Below, one piece after another: positions 14,776 through 23,785 of a DNA stretch of 34,498 nucleotides. The DNA is from Verrucomicrobiota bacterium (lineage in GTDB: Bacteria > Verrucomicrobiota > Verrucomicrobiia > Chthoniobacterales > SZAS-18). The first letter of the stretch is position 1. The number at the start of each line of letters is the position of its first letter. The position numbers and the translations under genes were made by a program. Under the pieces are notes generated by a model, which did not search any database, was not told the DNA's origin, and was given only the letters and a program-made list of their open reading frames with translations. Location: assembly GCA_018240025.1 (NCBI GenBank), contig JAFEGM010000011.1, positions 47,314-81,811 on the forward strand. The letters are read 5' to 3'.

Positions 14776-16488
14776 ATGAATCCTCGCTCTCTCGCTCGAT
14801 TCGGTGTTCTGACTGCGGCAGGCCTCATGGCTTCGACGCAGGTTCAGGCTGCCTCGTTCAATCTTTACGGCGATCAGTCGGTGGTCGCCGCCAGCCTCGC
14901 GGGTGCCGGTTCGGCCAACCCGACGGACGCTTCGACCATCTTCTTCAACGCCGCCGGCATGGGCTTCCTCCCGGAGCGCCTGACCATCACGCAGGGCACC
15001 AGCTACATCGTCCCGAACATCAAGTACACGGACGGCGGTTCGGTCTTCACGACCGGCGCGCTGAATACCCCGGCCAATCTGGCCCGCCTGCAGGGTAGCG
15101 GCAACGGCGGCAACGGCGGCGTCCCCGGCAAGGTCTTCGTCGGCCAGTCGGTCCCGCAGCTCTACATCGCCTACCAGGTGAACGACAAGTTCGCCATCGG
15201 CTTCGGCGCCAATGCTCCGTTCGGCCTCGAAACCGACTGGGATCCGACTTCGGTCCTGCGCTACAGCGCGACCAACTCGCGCATCACGGTGGCCAACTTC
15301 AGCACCGTGGCTTCCTACAAGTTCCTGCCGAATCTCTCCATCGGTGCCGGCATCGACGTGCAGTATCTCCAGATCGGCCTGAGCGCCGCGGTCGACTACG
15401 GCACGATCAACGCCAGCGTCGCCAACGGCGTGGTCGGTGGCATCCAGACCAACGTCCCGGCGGCCATCGTCGGTGCCATCCCGGCGGCCGTGCCGCTCGC
15501 GGTCCGGCAATCGGCAGCCGCGGCGGCCACGGCGGCCGCCGCCCAGGCGGCTGGCGGCGCCATCGCCACCACCCTCGGCGGCATCAATCCCGCCGGCCGC
15601 GACGGCTTCGTCCGCTTCGGCGGTGAGTCGATCGGCGTCGGCTTCAACGTCGGCATCATGTGGGAGCCGATGAAGGGCACCCGCCTGAGCGCCTCGTTCC
15701 GCTCGAACGTCGAGCACGACGTCGAAGGCAACTCGCGCTACACCCTCGTTCCGACCTACCAGCTGGTCGGCGGCGCGGTGCAGACGGCGGTCACCAATGC
15801 GGTGCAGGCTTCCCTCACGACCAGCCTGACCCCGGTGGTCGGTGCCGCCCAGGCGGGCGCGATCGGCGCGGGTGTCGGCACGGCCGTGGGCACGAATGTT
15901 GGCGGCAGCGCCGGCGCCTCGGGCAATGCGCTCGCGGCTCGCTTCGTCAGCCAGAGCATCAAGGCCAAGACGGATCTGCCCTACAGCGCTTCGTTCGGCA
16001 TCGCTCAGGACATCACCCCGAACCTCACCCTCATGGCGGACGTCCTCTGGACCCACTGGAGCAGCGTGAGCGAAATCCGGATCCTGAACACCGACGGCTC
16101 GATCGCCGCCCTCCAGCCTCTCGCCTACAAGGACGTCTTCCGCTTCTCGCTGGGCGCCCAGTATAAGTACGGCGCCTGGACCTTCCGGGCCGGTTACGCC
16201 TACGACAACACGCCGGTCAACAACAGCACCGACCGCACGCCGCGTCTGCCGGACAACGACCGCCAGACGCTCGCCGTCGGCATCGGCTACCAGCTGACCA
16301 AGCACACCCGCATCGACTTCGCCTACGATCACCTCTTCCTCGATCGTGCGCGCATCGACACGCTCGACGCTTCCGGCCTGCACCGCAATCGCGGCTCGTT
16401 CGCGACCCACGTGGACGTCTTCTCGCTCGGCACGACCATGACCTTCGGCCCGAGCAAGGCGACCCCGCGCCCGGTCTACACGAAGTAA
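14776..16488 (+). CDS. FadL/OmpP1/TodX-family outer-membrane transporter
   Basis: 570 aa from the ATG at 14776, with signal peptide MNPRSLARFGVLTAAGLMAS ending near QVQA-A. The family forms 14-stranded barrels that pass long-chain fatty acids or aromatic hydrocarbons across the outer membrane. The N-terminal hatch signature is visible (SVVAASLAGAGSANPTDAST, then IFFNAAGMGFL; NPA-type motif). Barrel strands such as YIAYQVNDKFAIGFGANAPF and FRFSLGAQYKYGAWTFRAGY follow, and the C-terminus has FATHVDVFSLGTTMTF. Two Ala/Gly/Val-rich low-complexity insertions (about 211-274 and 340-412) make it longer than the usual 430-480 aa. A strong terminator follows directly. The substrate cannot be read from the sequence. 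Confidence 0.9.
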   Translation: MNPRSLARFGVLTAAGLMASTQVQAASFNLYGDQSVVAASLAGAGSANPTDASTIFFNAAGMGFLPERLTITQGTSYIVPNIKYTDGGSVFTTGALNTPANLARLQGSGNGGNGGVPGKVFVGQSVPQLYIAYQVNDKFAIGFGANAPFGLETDWDPTSVLRYSATNSRITVANFSTVASYKFLPNLSIGAGIDVQYLQIGLSAAVDYGTINASVANGVVGGIQTNVPAAIVGAIPAAVPLAVRQSAAAAATAAAAQAAGGAIATTLGGINPAGRDGFVRFGGESIGVGFNVGIMWEPMKGTRLSASFRSNVEHDVEGNSRYTLVPTYQLVGGAVQTAVTNAVQASLTTSLTPVVGAAQAGAIGAGVGTAVGTNVGGSAGASGNALAARFVSQSIKAKTDLPYSASFGIAQDITPNLTLMADVLWTHWSSVSEIRILNTDGSIAALQPLAYKDVFRFSLGAQYKYGAWTFRAGYAYDNTPVNNSTDRTPRLPDNDRQTLAVGIGYQLTKHTRIDFAYDHLFLDRARIDTLDASGLHRNRGSFATHVDVFSLGTTMTFGPSKATPRPVYTK

Positions 16489-16516
16489 TCCGGCGCTGCC
16501 TCGGCAGCCTCTCTTT

Positions 16517-16556
16517 CGCCCGCCCGCTCGGTCTCGAGCCGGCGGGCGTTTTTTTT
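16517..16556 (+). terminator. Rho-independent terminator after the FadL-like gene
   Basis: CGCCCGC (16517-16523) pairs with GCGGGCG (16542-16548), with further GC pairing inside, followed by eight T residues (16549-16556). A second small hairpin (GCTGCC/GGCAGC) lies just before it. Confidence 0.9.
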
Positions 16557-16706
16557 GATCCCGAAAGGGAGAAAGCGCTGGACGGAGCTTCCGGCTGAGC
16601 CGAGGCAGAGCGGCACGAGAGCAACGGTGGACACGAGGTCCCCGACCGGCTCCGGCACCACCGGGCGATGGTGCGTCCCTGGCGCACCCGCCATACCTCC
16701 TCCGGG

Positions 16707-18452
16707 ATGCCGCACGACATCGAACTCATTCTCACGCTCACGGGCGGGCTGACGGCTGCGCTCGCCCTTGGCTTCGTCACCCAGAAGCTGCGGCTCTCGC
16801 CCATTGTCGGCTATCTGCTGGCGGGCATTCTGGTCGGCCCGTTCACCCCGGGGTTCGTCGCCAACACCCAGTTCGCGACCCAGTTCGCGGAGATCGGCGT
16901 CATCCTGCTGATGTTCGGGGTGGGCCTGCATTTTCACCTCAAGGACCTGCTGGCCGTGCGCCGGGTGGCCATCCCCGGCGCGATCATCCAAATCCTCGCC
17001 GCCACCGTGCTGGGGGCGCTGGTGACCCGCTGGTTCGGCTGGTCGTGGTCGGCCGGGCTGGTCTTCGGCATGGCCATCTCGGTGGCCAGCACGGTGGTGC
17101 TCACGCGGGTCCTGGCCGATCACCGGGAGTTGCACACGCCGAGCGGTCACATCGCCATCGGCTGGCTGATCGTGGAGGATCTGTTCACGATCCTCGTGCT
17201 CGTGCTCCTGCCGGCGCTGGCTGGTCCGACCTCTTCGGCCGGTGAAGGCGCGACGCCCGCCGGGAGCGCCTGGGTGACGCTGGCGCTGGCGCTGGGTAAA
17301 CTGGTCGTGCTGGTGGCGTTCACGCTGGTGGCAGGACAGCGGATCATCCCGTGGTTCCTCGGCTACGTGGCCCGCACGGGCTCGCGCGACCTCTTCACGC
17401 TCAGCGTGCTCGTGCTCGCCCTCGGCATTGCGGTGGGCTCCGCCAAGTTCTTCGGCGCGTCGATGGCGCTGGGCGCGTTCCTCGCCGGCATGGTGGTCGG
17501 GCAGTCGGAGTTCAGCGCGCGGGCGGCTTCGGATGCCTTGCCGATGCGCGATGCCTTCGCCGTGCTCTTCTTCGTCTCCGTGGGCATGCTCTTTGACCCG
17601 GCCGCGCTCAAGGACGGCTGGCCGCTCATGCTGGCCACCCTCGGCGTGGTCTTGATCGGCAAGCCGCTGGCCGCCTTGGCCGTGGTGCTGGCCTTCGGAC
17701 GACCGCTGAAATCGGCTCTCGCCATCGCCATCGCGCTCGCCCAGATCGGCGAATTCAGCTTCATCCTGGCCGCGCTCGCCATCAGCCTGAAGGTGATGCC
17801 GCCCGAGGCCACGAATGCGCTCGTCGTGGCTTCAGTCGTCTCGATCACGGTCAATCCGCTGCTTTATCAGTCGATCGGCCCGATTCTGGCCTGGTTGCAA
17901 CGCCGCGGCCTCGCCCAGCCGAATCCGCCGGCCGATCTGCAGGCCCCTCCACCGCTGGATGAGGCGGCCCATCGGTTCCTGGTCGTCGGCTACGGCCCGA
18001 TCGGGCGCACCCTCTCCCGCATCCTGACGGACAATGGGCTGCAGGTGGTGGTCATCGAGATGAACCTCGAAACCGTCCGCCGTCTGCAGAGCGAAGGCCA
18101 GCACGCCATCTACGGCGATGCGACCCAGCGCGAAATCCTGCACCACGCCGGCGTGGAGGCGGCGCGCGGGCTGATCATCACGGCCAGCGGCCTGCCGGCT
18201 CAGGACATTGTGCAGGCCGCGCGCGAGTTGAATCCGCGGATTCGCATCCTTACCCGCTCGACCTACCTCCAGGAAACCCCGGGCCTGCGCGAGGCCGGGG
18301 CGCACGAGGTCTTTTCCAGCGAGGGCGAGATCGCGCTCTCCATGACGGAATCGGTCATGAAGCAACTCGGCGCCTCGGACGAGCACATCGACCGCGAGCG
18401 CGAACGCGTGCGGCAGGATCTGTTTCCGCGGCCACCGGTCGAGCGGCCCTGA
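16707..18452 (+). CDS. Kef-type cation/proton antiporter with TrkA-N domain (YbaL/KefB-like)
   Basis: 581 aa from the ATG at 16707. Residues about 8-385 form the CPA2 sodium/proton exchanger membrane domain of 12 or so segments (SPIVGYLLAGILVGPFTPGF, ASTVVLTRVL, AFLAGMVVGQSEF, LAQIGEFSFI). Residues about 413-530 form a cytoplasmic TrkA-N Rossmann domain, with nucleotide motif VVGYGPIGRTLSR and acidic VIEMN at the end of strand 2. No TrkA-C domain is evident. The family exchanges potassium or sodium for protons and is gated by nucleotide or thiol ligands; the ion here is not determined. It is near the two zincin genes but not clearly in an operon with them. An in-frame ATG at 16668 is a less likely start. 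Confidence 0.92.
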   Translation: MPHDIELILTLTGGLTAALALGFVTQKLRLSPIVGYLLAGILVGPFTPGFVANTQFATQFAEIGVILLMFGVGLHFHLKDLLAVRRVAIPGAIIQILAATVLGALVTRWFGWSWSAGLVFGMAISVASTVVLTRVLADHRELHTPSGHIAIGWLIVEDLFTILVLVLLPALAGPTSSAGEGATPAGSAWVTLALALGKLVVLVAFTLVAGQRIIPWFLGYVARTGSRDLFTLSVLVLALGIAVGSAKFFGASMALGAFLAGMVVGQSEFSARAASDALPMRDAFAVLFFVSVGMLFDPAALKDGWPLMLATLGVVLIGKPLAALAVVLAFGRPLKSALAIAIALAQIGEFSFILAALAISLKVMPPEATNALVVASVVSITVNPLLYQSIGPILAWLQRRGLAQPNPPADLQAPPPLDEAAHRFLVVGYGPIGRTLSRILTDNGLQVVVIEMNLETVRRLQSEGQHAIYGDATQREILHHAGVEAARGLIITASGLPAQDIVQAARELNPRIRILTRSTYLQETPGLREAGAHEVFSSEGEIALSMTESVMKQLGASDEHIDRERERVRQDLFPRPPVERP

Positions 18453-18484
18453 CGTTCCCCGGTTGCGAGGCAGGCTCGGACGAT

Positions 18485-19381
18485 ATGGATTGGCGCATGC
18501 GGCGACTGCTCTTCGTCCTGTTAGTGTGTCTGCTCACGGCTGCAAGCCTGCTCGCCGAGGAGCGTCCGCCGACGCCGCGACCGTTCGAGCAGAAGCCCTT
18601 CGAGACGCTGAGCAATGCCGAGATGTCGCGGCACGGAGTCACGGCGCTGGGCTTCCGGCCGGAGCGCTGGCTGCACGGCGAGACGGAGAACTTCATCATC
18701 CACTACCGCCGCATCACGGAAGCCAAGCGGGTGGGGCTGGAGATCGAATACCATCTTTGGTATGTCGCGCGAGCCCTCGCGGCGGCGCCGGAGCGCTACC
18801 AGCGGAAGTCGCACGTCTTCATCTTCGAGGACGAGAAGGAATGGGCGGATTTCAAGACGATCGCGAACATCGTGCCCTGGGCCTCCAGCCTGGCGGCCGG
18901 CGACGAACTCTTCCTCAATCTGCGCGATGGCCGCACCGGCATGTTCGATTCGCGCACCCTGGCGCACGAGACCACGCATGCGGTGGTCGCCCGCATCTAC
19001 CCTGGTCAGCGCCTGCCGCTCTGGCTCTCGGAGGGTTTCGCCGAGGTGATGGCCCGGAAGAGTTCGGCCGCGCGGGTCGGGCAGTATCCGGGCGTGACCC
19101 AGGCGCTGCAGCGGATGCCCGACTACTCGCTGCACGCCCTGCTTGGCCTGGAGTTGTATCCGTCCTCGCCGGTGGAGGTCCTGCGGTTCTATCGCAGCGC
19201 GGAACGCCTGACCCGTTTCCTGACCGAGAAGCAGGCCGCGGCGCTCTTCCCGACGCTGGTGGAGGCGTTGCTGGCGGGGCAGCCGTTCCCCGCGGCGGTC
19301 GTGTCCGTCTACGGCCCGGCGTATCCGAACTTCGGGGAATTCGAGAAGGCCTTTGCCCGGTTTCAGGCCTTCGAGCGCTGA
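18485..19381 (+). CDS. Secreted zincin-like metalloprotease (HETTH motif)
   Basis: 298 aa with a signal peptide (MDWRMRRLLFVLLVCLLTAA; a second ATG four codons on could also serve). The zinc-protease signature HETTH is at residues 161-165, followed by LPLWLSEGFAEVMA, whose Glu183 fits the third zinc ligand of gluzincins of the peptidase MA type. Before it, ENFIIHYRRITEAKRVGLEI and VFIFEDEKEWADF are typical of the secreted peptidase-MA-like/DUF1570-type group. The catalytic residues are intact, so it is probably an active periplasmic or secreted protease; the substrate is unknown. A second, shorter protein with the same motif order lies 76 bases downstream. Confidence 0.75.
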   Translation: MDWRMRRLLFVLLVCLLTAASLLAEERPPTPRPFEQKPFETLSNAEMSRHGVTALGFRPERWLHGETENFIIHYRRITEAKRVGLEIEYHLWYVARALAAAPERYQRKSHVFIFEDEKEWADFKTIANIVPWASSLAAGDELFLNLRDGRTGMFDSRTLAHETTHAVVARIYPGQRLPLWLSEGFAEVMARKSSAARVGQYPGVTQALQRMPDYSLHALLGLELYPSSPVEVLRFYRSAERLTRFLTEKQAAALFPTLVEALLAGQPFPAAVVSVYGPAYPNFGEFEKAFARFQAFER

Positions 19382-19423
19382 CCCGCGGGTGCGACCCGCA
19401 GAAGACGGTGCCACAGGCGCGAG

Positions 19424-19451
19424 TTGTCGGCTCGCATGGGCCGTCCATCAT
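19424..19451 (+). promoter_or_regulatory. Candidate promoter of the second zincin gene
   Basis: TTGTCG (19424-19429), a 16-base spacer, then CATCAT (19446-19451). It ends six bases before the ATG at 19458, so the transcript would be leaderless. The match is moderate. Confidence 0.3.
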
Positions 19452-19457
19452 GCCGAC

Positions 19458-20372
19458 ATGCGTGCGGTTGTCCTCGCCTGGCTGCTGGCGGTTTTCTGCT
19501 GGTCTCCGCTCCCGGCCGCCGAGGCCCGGGTGGTGCAGCTACCGGGCGCGGAGGTGCGGGTGGAGTTCGATGAAGCCGTCCCGCGGGAGCAGCAGCCGCT
19601 GCTGCTCGAATGGGTGGCGCAGAGCGGTCGGGCCGTGGCCGCCTACTACAGCGGTCGCTTCCCGGTGCCGGAGGCCACGCTGCTGATCTTCAGCCGCGCG
19701 GGACGAAGCGTTTCCGGCGGCTACGCCACGGGCTGGAACGGCCCGCGGGCCCGCATCACCGTGGGACGCGAAGCCAGCCGGGCCGATCTGCTGGAGGACG
19801 ACTGGATGCTGACGCACGAGTTCATCCACTTCGGCTTCCCGGGCGTGCCGGATCAGCACCATTGGCTGGAAGAGGGGATCGCCTGCTACGTCGAGCCCGT
19901 GGCGCGCGTTCGACTGGGTGTGCTCGATGCGCGCCGGATGTGGGCGGAGTTCGTCTCGGAAATGCCGCAGGGACAGCCGCAGCCGGGCGATCACGGGTTG
20001 GATCGCACCCCGACCTGGGCGCGGACCTACTGGGGCGGGGCGATCTTCTGCCTGCTGGCCGACGTCGAGATTCGCCGCCAGACCGACAACCGTCGCGGCC
20101 TGGAGGATGCCCTCCGGGCCATCGTGGCCGCCGGCGGTAGTATCGAGCGCAGCTGGCCGCTGGCGCGGGCGCTTGCCGTGGGCGATGCCGCGACGGGCAC
20201 CACGGTGCTGCGGGACCTGCACGCCCGACTCGGCCCGAACCCTGAGGCCGTGGATCTGGAGGCGCTCTGGCGCTCGCTCGGCGTGGTGAAGCGCGGGCGC
20301 CGGCAGGTGGAGTTCGATGACTCCGCCCCGCTGGCCGCCGTCCGCCGGGCCATCACGGCCGGCCGCCCCTGA
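19458..20372 (+). CDS. Secreted zincin-like protein (HEFIH motif)
   Basis: 304 aa from the ATG at 19458, with signal peptide MRAVVLAWLLAVFCWSPLPA and AEA cleavage region. HEFIH at residues 120-124 is followed by HHWLEEGIACYVEP, in which Glu139 corresponds to the third ligand in the upstream protein. The domain before it (ATLLIFSRAG, GYATGWNGPRARITVGREAS) has the beta layout of gluzincins. TYWGGAIFCLLADVEIRRQT downstream resembles the helical C-terminal part of M1/M61-type enzymes. The overall similarity to the preceding gene is limited to the motif region, so this is either an old duplication or two family members side by side. It is convergent with the VOC gene, six bases away. Confidence 0.72.
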   Translation: MRAVVLAWLLAVFCWSPLPAAEARVVQLPGAEVRVEFDEAVPREQQPLLLEWVAQSGRAVAAYYSGRFPVPEATLLIFSRAGRSVSGGYATGWNGPRARITVGREASRADLLEDDWMLTHEFIHFGFPGVPDQHHWLEEGIACYVEPVARVRLGVLDARRMWAEFVSEMPQGQPQPGDHGLDRTPTWARTYWGGAIFCLLADVEIRRQTDNRRGLEDALRAIVAAGGSIERSWPLARALAVGDAATGTTVLRDLHARLGPNPEAVDLEALWRSLGVVKRGRRQVEFDDSAPLAAVRRAITAGRP

Positions 20373-20378
20373 GCGCGC

Positions 20379-20747
20379 TCACTTGGCCGTGCCTAGGACG
20401 AAGGAATTGCCCTCGCTGTCCTCGAAGATCGCGAAAGTGCCCCAAGGCTGTTTCTGCGGCGGGCCTTTGAACTTCACGCCGCGCGCGGTGTACTCGGCGT
20501 AGGTCTGCTCCACGTCGTCCGTGGCGAAGGAGAGGCCGGAAAACGTGCCGATCCGCTCGACGTGCTCGTCGGCCGTGAAGAGCACGACGCGCGTTTCGGC
20601 CTTCGGAATGCGCAGCTCGATCCAGCGCTGCCTGCCGTCGAACGGCTGGTCGGTGATGATCGTGAAGCCGAGGCACTCGGTGTAGAAATCGAGCGCGCGG
20701 TTCTGATCGCGGACGGGGATGGAGGCGAACTTGAGGTGGGTGATCAT
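20379..20747 (-). CDS. VOC-superfamily (glyoxalase/bleomycin resistance-like) protein
   Basis: 122 aa, a single VOC domain. The typical repeats are THLKFASIPVRDQNRALDFY near the N-terminus and GTFAIFEDSEGNSFVLGTAK at the end, in the usual beta-alpha-beta-beta-beta order. Candidate metal ligands are His4 and the Glu of DSEGN. These small proteins cover many activities (glyoxalase, dioxygenase, antibiotic binding), so no substrate can be named. TAGCGT lies six bases before the ATG (20754-20759), with TGGACC 18 bases upstream, giving another possibly leaderless promoter. Confidence 0.88.
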   Translation of the reverse strand: MITHLKFASIPVRDQNRALDFYTECLGFTIITDQPFDGRQRWIELRIPKAETRVVLFTADEHVERIGTFSGLSFATDDVEQTYAEYTARGVKFKGPPQKQPWGTFAIFEDSEGNSFVLGTAK

Positions 20748-20846
20748 GGCGTCACGCTAGGCGCGGTCGACGCGATGGGTCCAGTGCCGGCAGGGTCTCA
20801 GCGGCTGATTCTCTTGTTCGTTTATCGGTATAGCGGAGAATGCGGC

Positions 20847-21185
20847 ATGCCGCGGTTCCGAGCCACTGTGCCCATTGACGACTACGTGCTGGACGTCCTG
20901 CAGCGCGATCTGACCGGCCATGACCAGCACCCGAGCGCGTTTCTGGTCTATCTCTATCTTTTCGCCCGCTCGGTTCGCCAGCGCTGGCGCCCGGTGGCCG
21001 CGGGACTCAGCGCGATCGCCGAGGACACGGGTCTCTCGCGCAGCGCCGTGCAAGCGGCCATGGAGCGGCTGCGGGCGCGCGAGCTGATCGCCACCGAGCG
21101 CGCTCATGCCACCGCCACGCCCCGGCATCGGGTCCTGCGGCACTGGCGGCAGACACAACGACGACGGCAGGCGGCCACGGAATGA
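20847..21185 (+). CDS. Small winged-helix DNA-binding protein
   Basis: 112 aa. PRFRATVPIDDYVLDVLQRD is followed by a helix-turn-helix (GLSAIAEDTGLSRSAVQAAM) and a wing-like segment (LIATERAHATATPRHRVLRH), then a basic tail. The fold resembles GntR/MarR-type or replication-initiator-like winged helices. There is no effector domain. It ends 13 bases before the permease ATG and is probably cotranscribed with it, so it may regulate that gene; this is inference. The start at 20847 is chosen because the frame upstream is antisense to the VOC gene. Confidence 0.7.
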   Translation: MPRFRATVPIDDYVLDVLQRDLTGHDQHPSAFLVYLYLFARSVRQRWRPVAAGLSAIAEDTGLSRSAVQAAMERLRARELIATERAHATATPRHRVLRHWRQTQRRRQAATE

Positions 21186-21198
21186 GCTAGGCTGCCCG

Positions 21199-23760
21199 AT
21201 GACGCCGCAGTTGCCCCGCATCTTCGCCCGCCAGGTGGTGCGGCATCTCGGCCGGCACAAGCTGCTCGCGCTGCTGAACGTCCTCTCCGTCGCGCTCGGC
21301 GTGGCTGTATTCCTGGCCATCCAGATCGCGAATCACAGCGCCACTCGCTCGTTCAACGCCGGCATCGATCTGGTCGCGGGGAAGGCCAATCTGGAAGCTC
21401 GCGGTGGGGGCGACGGGTTCGATGAAACGGTCTATCCCCGCCTGGCCCGGGCCCCCGGGGTGCGAGCGGCCACGCCGCTGGTGGAGGGATATCTCACGCT
21501 GCCCGACCACCCCGGCGAATACCTGCAGCTGCTCGGGCTCGATCCCTTCACGCAGGGGCCGTTCGCGACCTTCGCAGTGCAGGATGCGCGCGGCGGGGAT
21601 CTGGACATCGAGCCCTGGCTCGGCCGGCGCGACAGCCTGGCGCTGAGCGAGGAGATGGCAGCCCGGCTGCGTCTGCAGATCGGCGACCGACTGCGCGTGG
21701 CCGCCGGCGGACGCACCCACGAATTGGTCGTGCGCTTCCTCCTGCGGCTGAAGGAATCGCCCGCCGGCACGAACACCCGCGTCGCGGCGATGGACATCGC
21801 CTGGGCCCAGGAACTCCTCGGGCGTGGAGCCAGGATTTCGGCCGTGCAGCTCCTGCTCGACGATCCGGACCGTGCGCCGGAGTGGGCCGAACGACTGGCT
21901 CCCCTGGTGCCGGCCGATGTCCAGATCCTCGCGCCGGCGCAGCGGAGCAATCAGGTGCAGCGCATGCTGGCGGGTTTTCAGCTGAATCTGACCGCCCTCA
22001 GCATGGTCTCGCTGCTGGTCGGGATGTTCCTGATCTACAACACTATCGCCGCCTCGGTGGTGCGGCGCCGCGCCGAGGTCGGTATCCTGCGGGCGCTCGG
22101 CGCCAGCCGGGCGGAGGTGCAGGCGCTGTTCCTCGGTGAGGCCGCACTTTTCGGCGTTCTGGGCATCGGACTCGGCATCCTGGGCGGATTCCTCCTCGCC
22201 GGCACGCTGGTGCGGGCGGTGGCCACCACGATCAGTTCGCTCTACCTCTCGCTTTCCATCGAGGCCTGGCATGTCACGCCGGGATTGCTCGCGCTGGCCT
22301 TCGGCTTCGGTCTGCTCTCGGTCCTCGCGGCGGCCTGGATCCCGGCTCGCGAGGGCGCCCGGCTCGATCCGATCCGCGCGCTTTCGCTCGGCACGACGCT
22401 CGAACGTCAGCACCTCGCGCTGCCCCGCTGGACCTGGGCGGGCTTCGCCTCCCTGCTGGTGGCGGCGCTGGCCTCGAGTCTCGCGCTGACCACGGGCCCG
22501 GCACTGCTCGGCTTTGGGAGCGCGCTCTTCGTGGTGGTCGGCTTCGCCTGTTTCGCGCCGTGGCTGACGCGCGTCGGCGGCCGTCTCGCCGCCAGCCTGT
22601 CCCGCGGTCGCATTCTCCTCCGTCTGGCCGCGCAGAACCTCGGCCGCTCGCTCCAGCGCAACGCCATCACGGTGGCGGCGCTCATGGCGGCGATCGCCAT
22701 GATGGGTGGCGTCTCGATCATGATCCACGCCTTCCGCCGCACGGTGGAAGTGTGGATCACCCGCACGGTCGCGGCCGACATCTACGTCACGCCCGCGGCC
22801 AACGAGTCGGCGGGGACCCGCGTTTTCACCCCCGCGGCGCTGATCGAAGCCGCGGCGAAGCTCCCGGGCGTGGAGCGGGTCGACACCTTCCGCGAACTGG
22901 GCGTCACCGTCCGCGGCGAGCGCACCACGCTGGCGGTCGTGGCCGGCTCGAAGCGCGACAATCTCACCTTCATCGGCCCGGGCAGCGACCGAGCCCGGCA
23001 GGCGCGGCTCTTCGAAGCGGGCACGGTGCTGGTGAGCGAGCCGTTCGCGCGGCGATTCAAACTTTGGGAGAATGACCGCGTGCCGATTCCCACGCCGGCG
23101 GGCGTGATCGAGTTCGTGATCGGCGGGGTCTACTTCGACTATTCCCGCGACAGCGGCGTGATCATGATGGCGCGGGAGAACTTCGACCGCCATTGGCAGG
23201 ATCCGCGCGTTTTCTCGTTCGCGCTCTTCGTCCGGCCAGACGTCTCCCTCGAGGCGGTGGCCGACGAAATGCGCGCGCTGGCCGCGCCGCTCGGCCGCTT
23301 CCTCGTCTATTCGAATCGGTCCCTGCGCGAACGCGTCTTCGAGATCTTCGACCAGACGTTTCAGGTCACCTACGTGTTGCGGCTCATCGCCGTCCTCGTG
23401 GCCGTAGCCGGCATTTTCCTCGGCCTGACCACGCTGGTGGCTGAGCGGGAACGCGAGATCGGTGTCCTGCGGGCGGTCGGCGCATCGGTCGGTCAGATCC
23501 GTGCGCTCGTGCTGGCCGAGAGCGGGCTCATCGGGTTGGTCGCGAGCGCGCTCGGCGTGGTGGCCGGTCTGGTGCTCTCGTTCGTGCTGACCTTCGTGAT
23601 CAACAAAGCCTTCTTCGGCTGGACCATCCAGCTCACGGTCCCGTGGGCGCAGGTGCTGGCGACTCCGCTCTGGATCGTGCCCGCCGCCCTGCTGGCCGGC
23701 TGGCTGCCGGCGCAACGGGCGGCCCGCACGCCGATCGCGAGCGCGGTGCGGGCCGAGTAG
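21199..23760 (+). CDS. FtsX/MacB-type ABC transporter permease, large double-module form
   Basis: 853 aa from the ATG at 21199. The first membrane segment is LALLNVLSVALGVAVFLAIQ (about 23-45), then a MacB-type periplasmic domain. The first FtsX module spans about 265-400 (LSMVSLLVGMFLIYNTIAAS and VGILRALGASRAEVQALF). Two more segments follow (about 410-470), then a second periplasmic domain and a second FtsX module near 725-845 (EREREIGVLRAVGASVGQIR). This ten-segment YbbP-like layout is used for exporting or extracting lipophilic substrates together with a separate ATPase. No ATPase gene is adjacent, so the partner must be elsewhere. Its 3' end is 25 bases from the convergent outer-membrane barrel gene. 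Confidence 0.9.
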   Translation: MTPQLPRIFARQVVRHLGRHKLLALLNVLSVALGVAVFLAIQIANHSATRSFNAGIDLVAGKANLEARGGGDGFDETVYPRLARAPGVRAATPLVEGYLTLPDHPGEYLQLLGLDPFTQGPFATFAVQDARGGDLDIEPWLGRRDSLALSEEMAARLRLQIGDRLRVAAGGRTHELVVRFLLRLKESPAGTNTRVAAMDIAWAQELLGRGARISAVQLLLDDPDRAPEWAERLAPLVPADVQILAPAQRSNQVQRMLAGFQLNLTALSMVSLLVGMFLIYNTIAASVVRRRAEVGILRALGASRAEVQALFLGEAALFGVLGIGLGILGGFLLAGTLVRAVATTISSLYLSLSIEAWHVTPGLLALAFGFGLLSVLAAAWIPAREGARLDPIRALSLGTTLERQHLALPRWTWAGFASLLVAALASSLALTTGPALLGFGSALFVVVGFACFAPWLTRVGGRLAASLSRGRILLRLAAQNLGRSLQRNAITVAALMAAIAMMGGVSIMIHAFRRTVEVWITRTVAADIYVTPAANESAGTRVFTPAALIEAAAKLPGVERVDTFRELGVTVRGERTTLAVVAGSKRDNLTFIGPGSDRARQARLFEAGTVLVSEPFARRFKLWENDRVPIPTPAGVIEFVIGGVYFDYSRDSGVIMMARENFDRHWQDPRVFSFALFVRPDVSLEAVADEMRALAAPLGRFLVYSNRSLRERVFEIFDQTFQVTYVLRLIAVLVAVAGIFLGLTTLVAEREREIGVLRAVGASVGQIRALVLAESGLIGLVASALGVVAGLVLSFVLTFVINKAFFGWTIQLTVPWAQVLATPLWIVPAALLAGWLPAQRAARTPIASAVRAE

Positions 23761-23785
23761 CTGGAGCGCTCCGGCGAGCTGGAGG

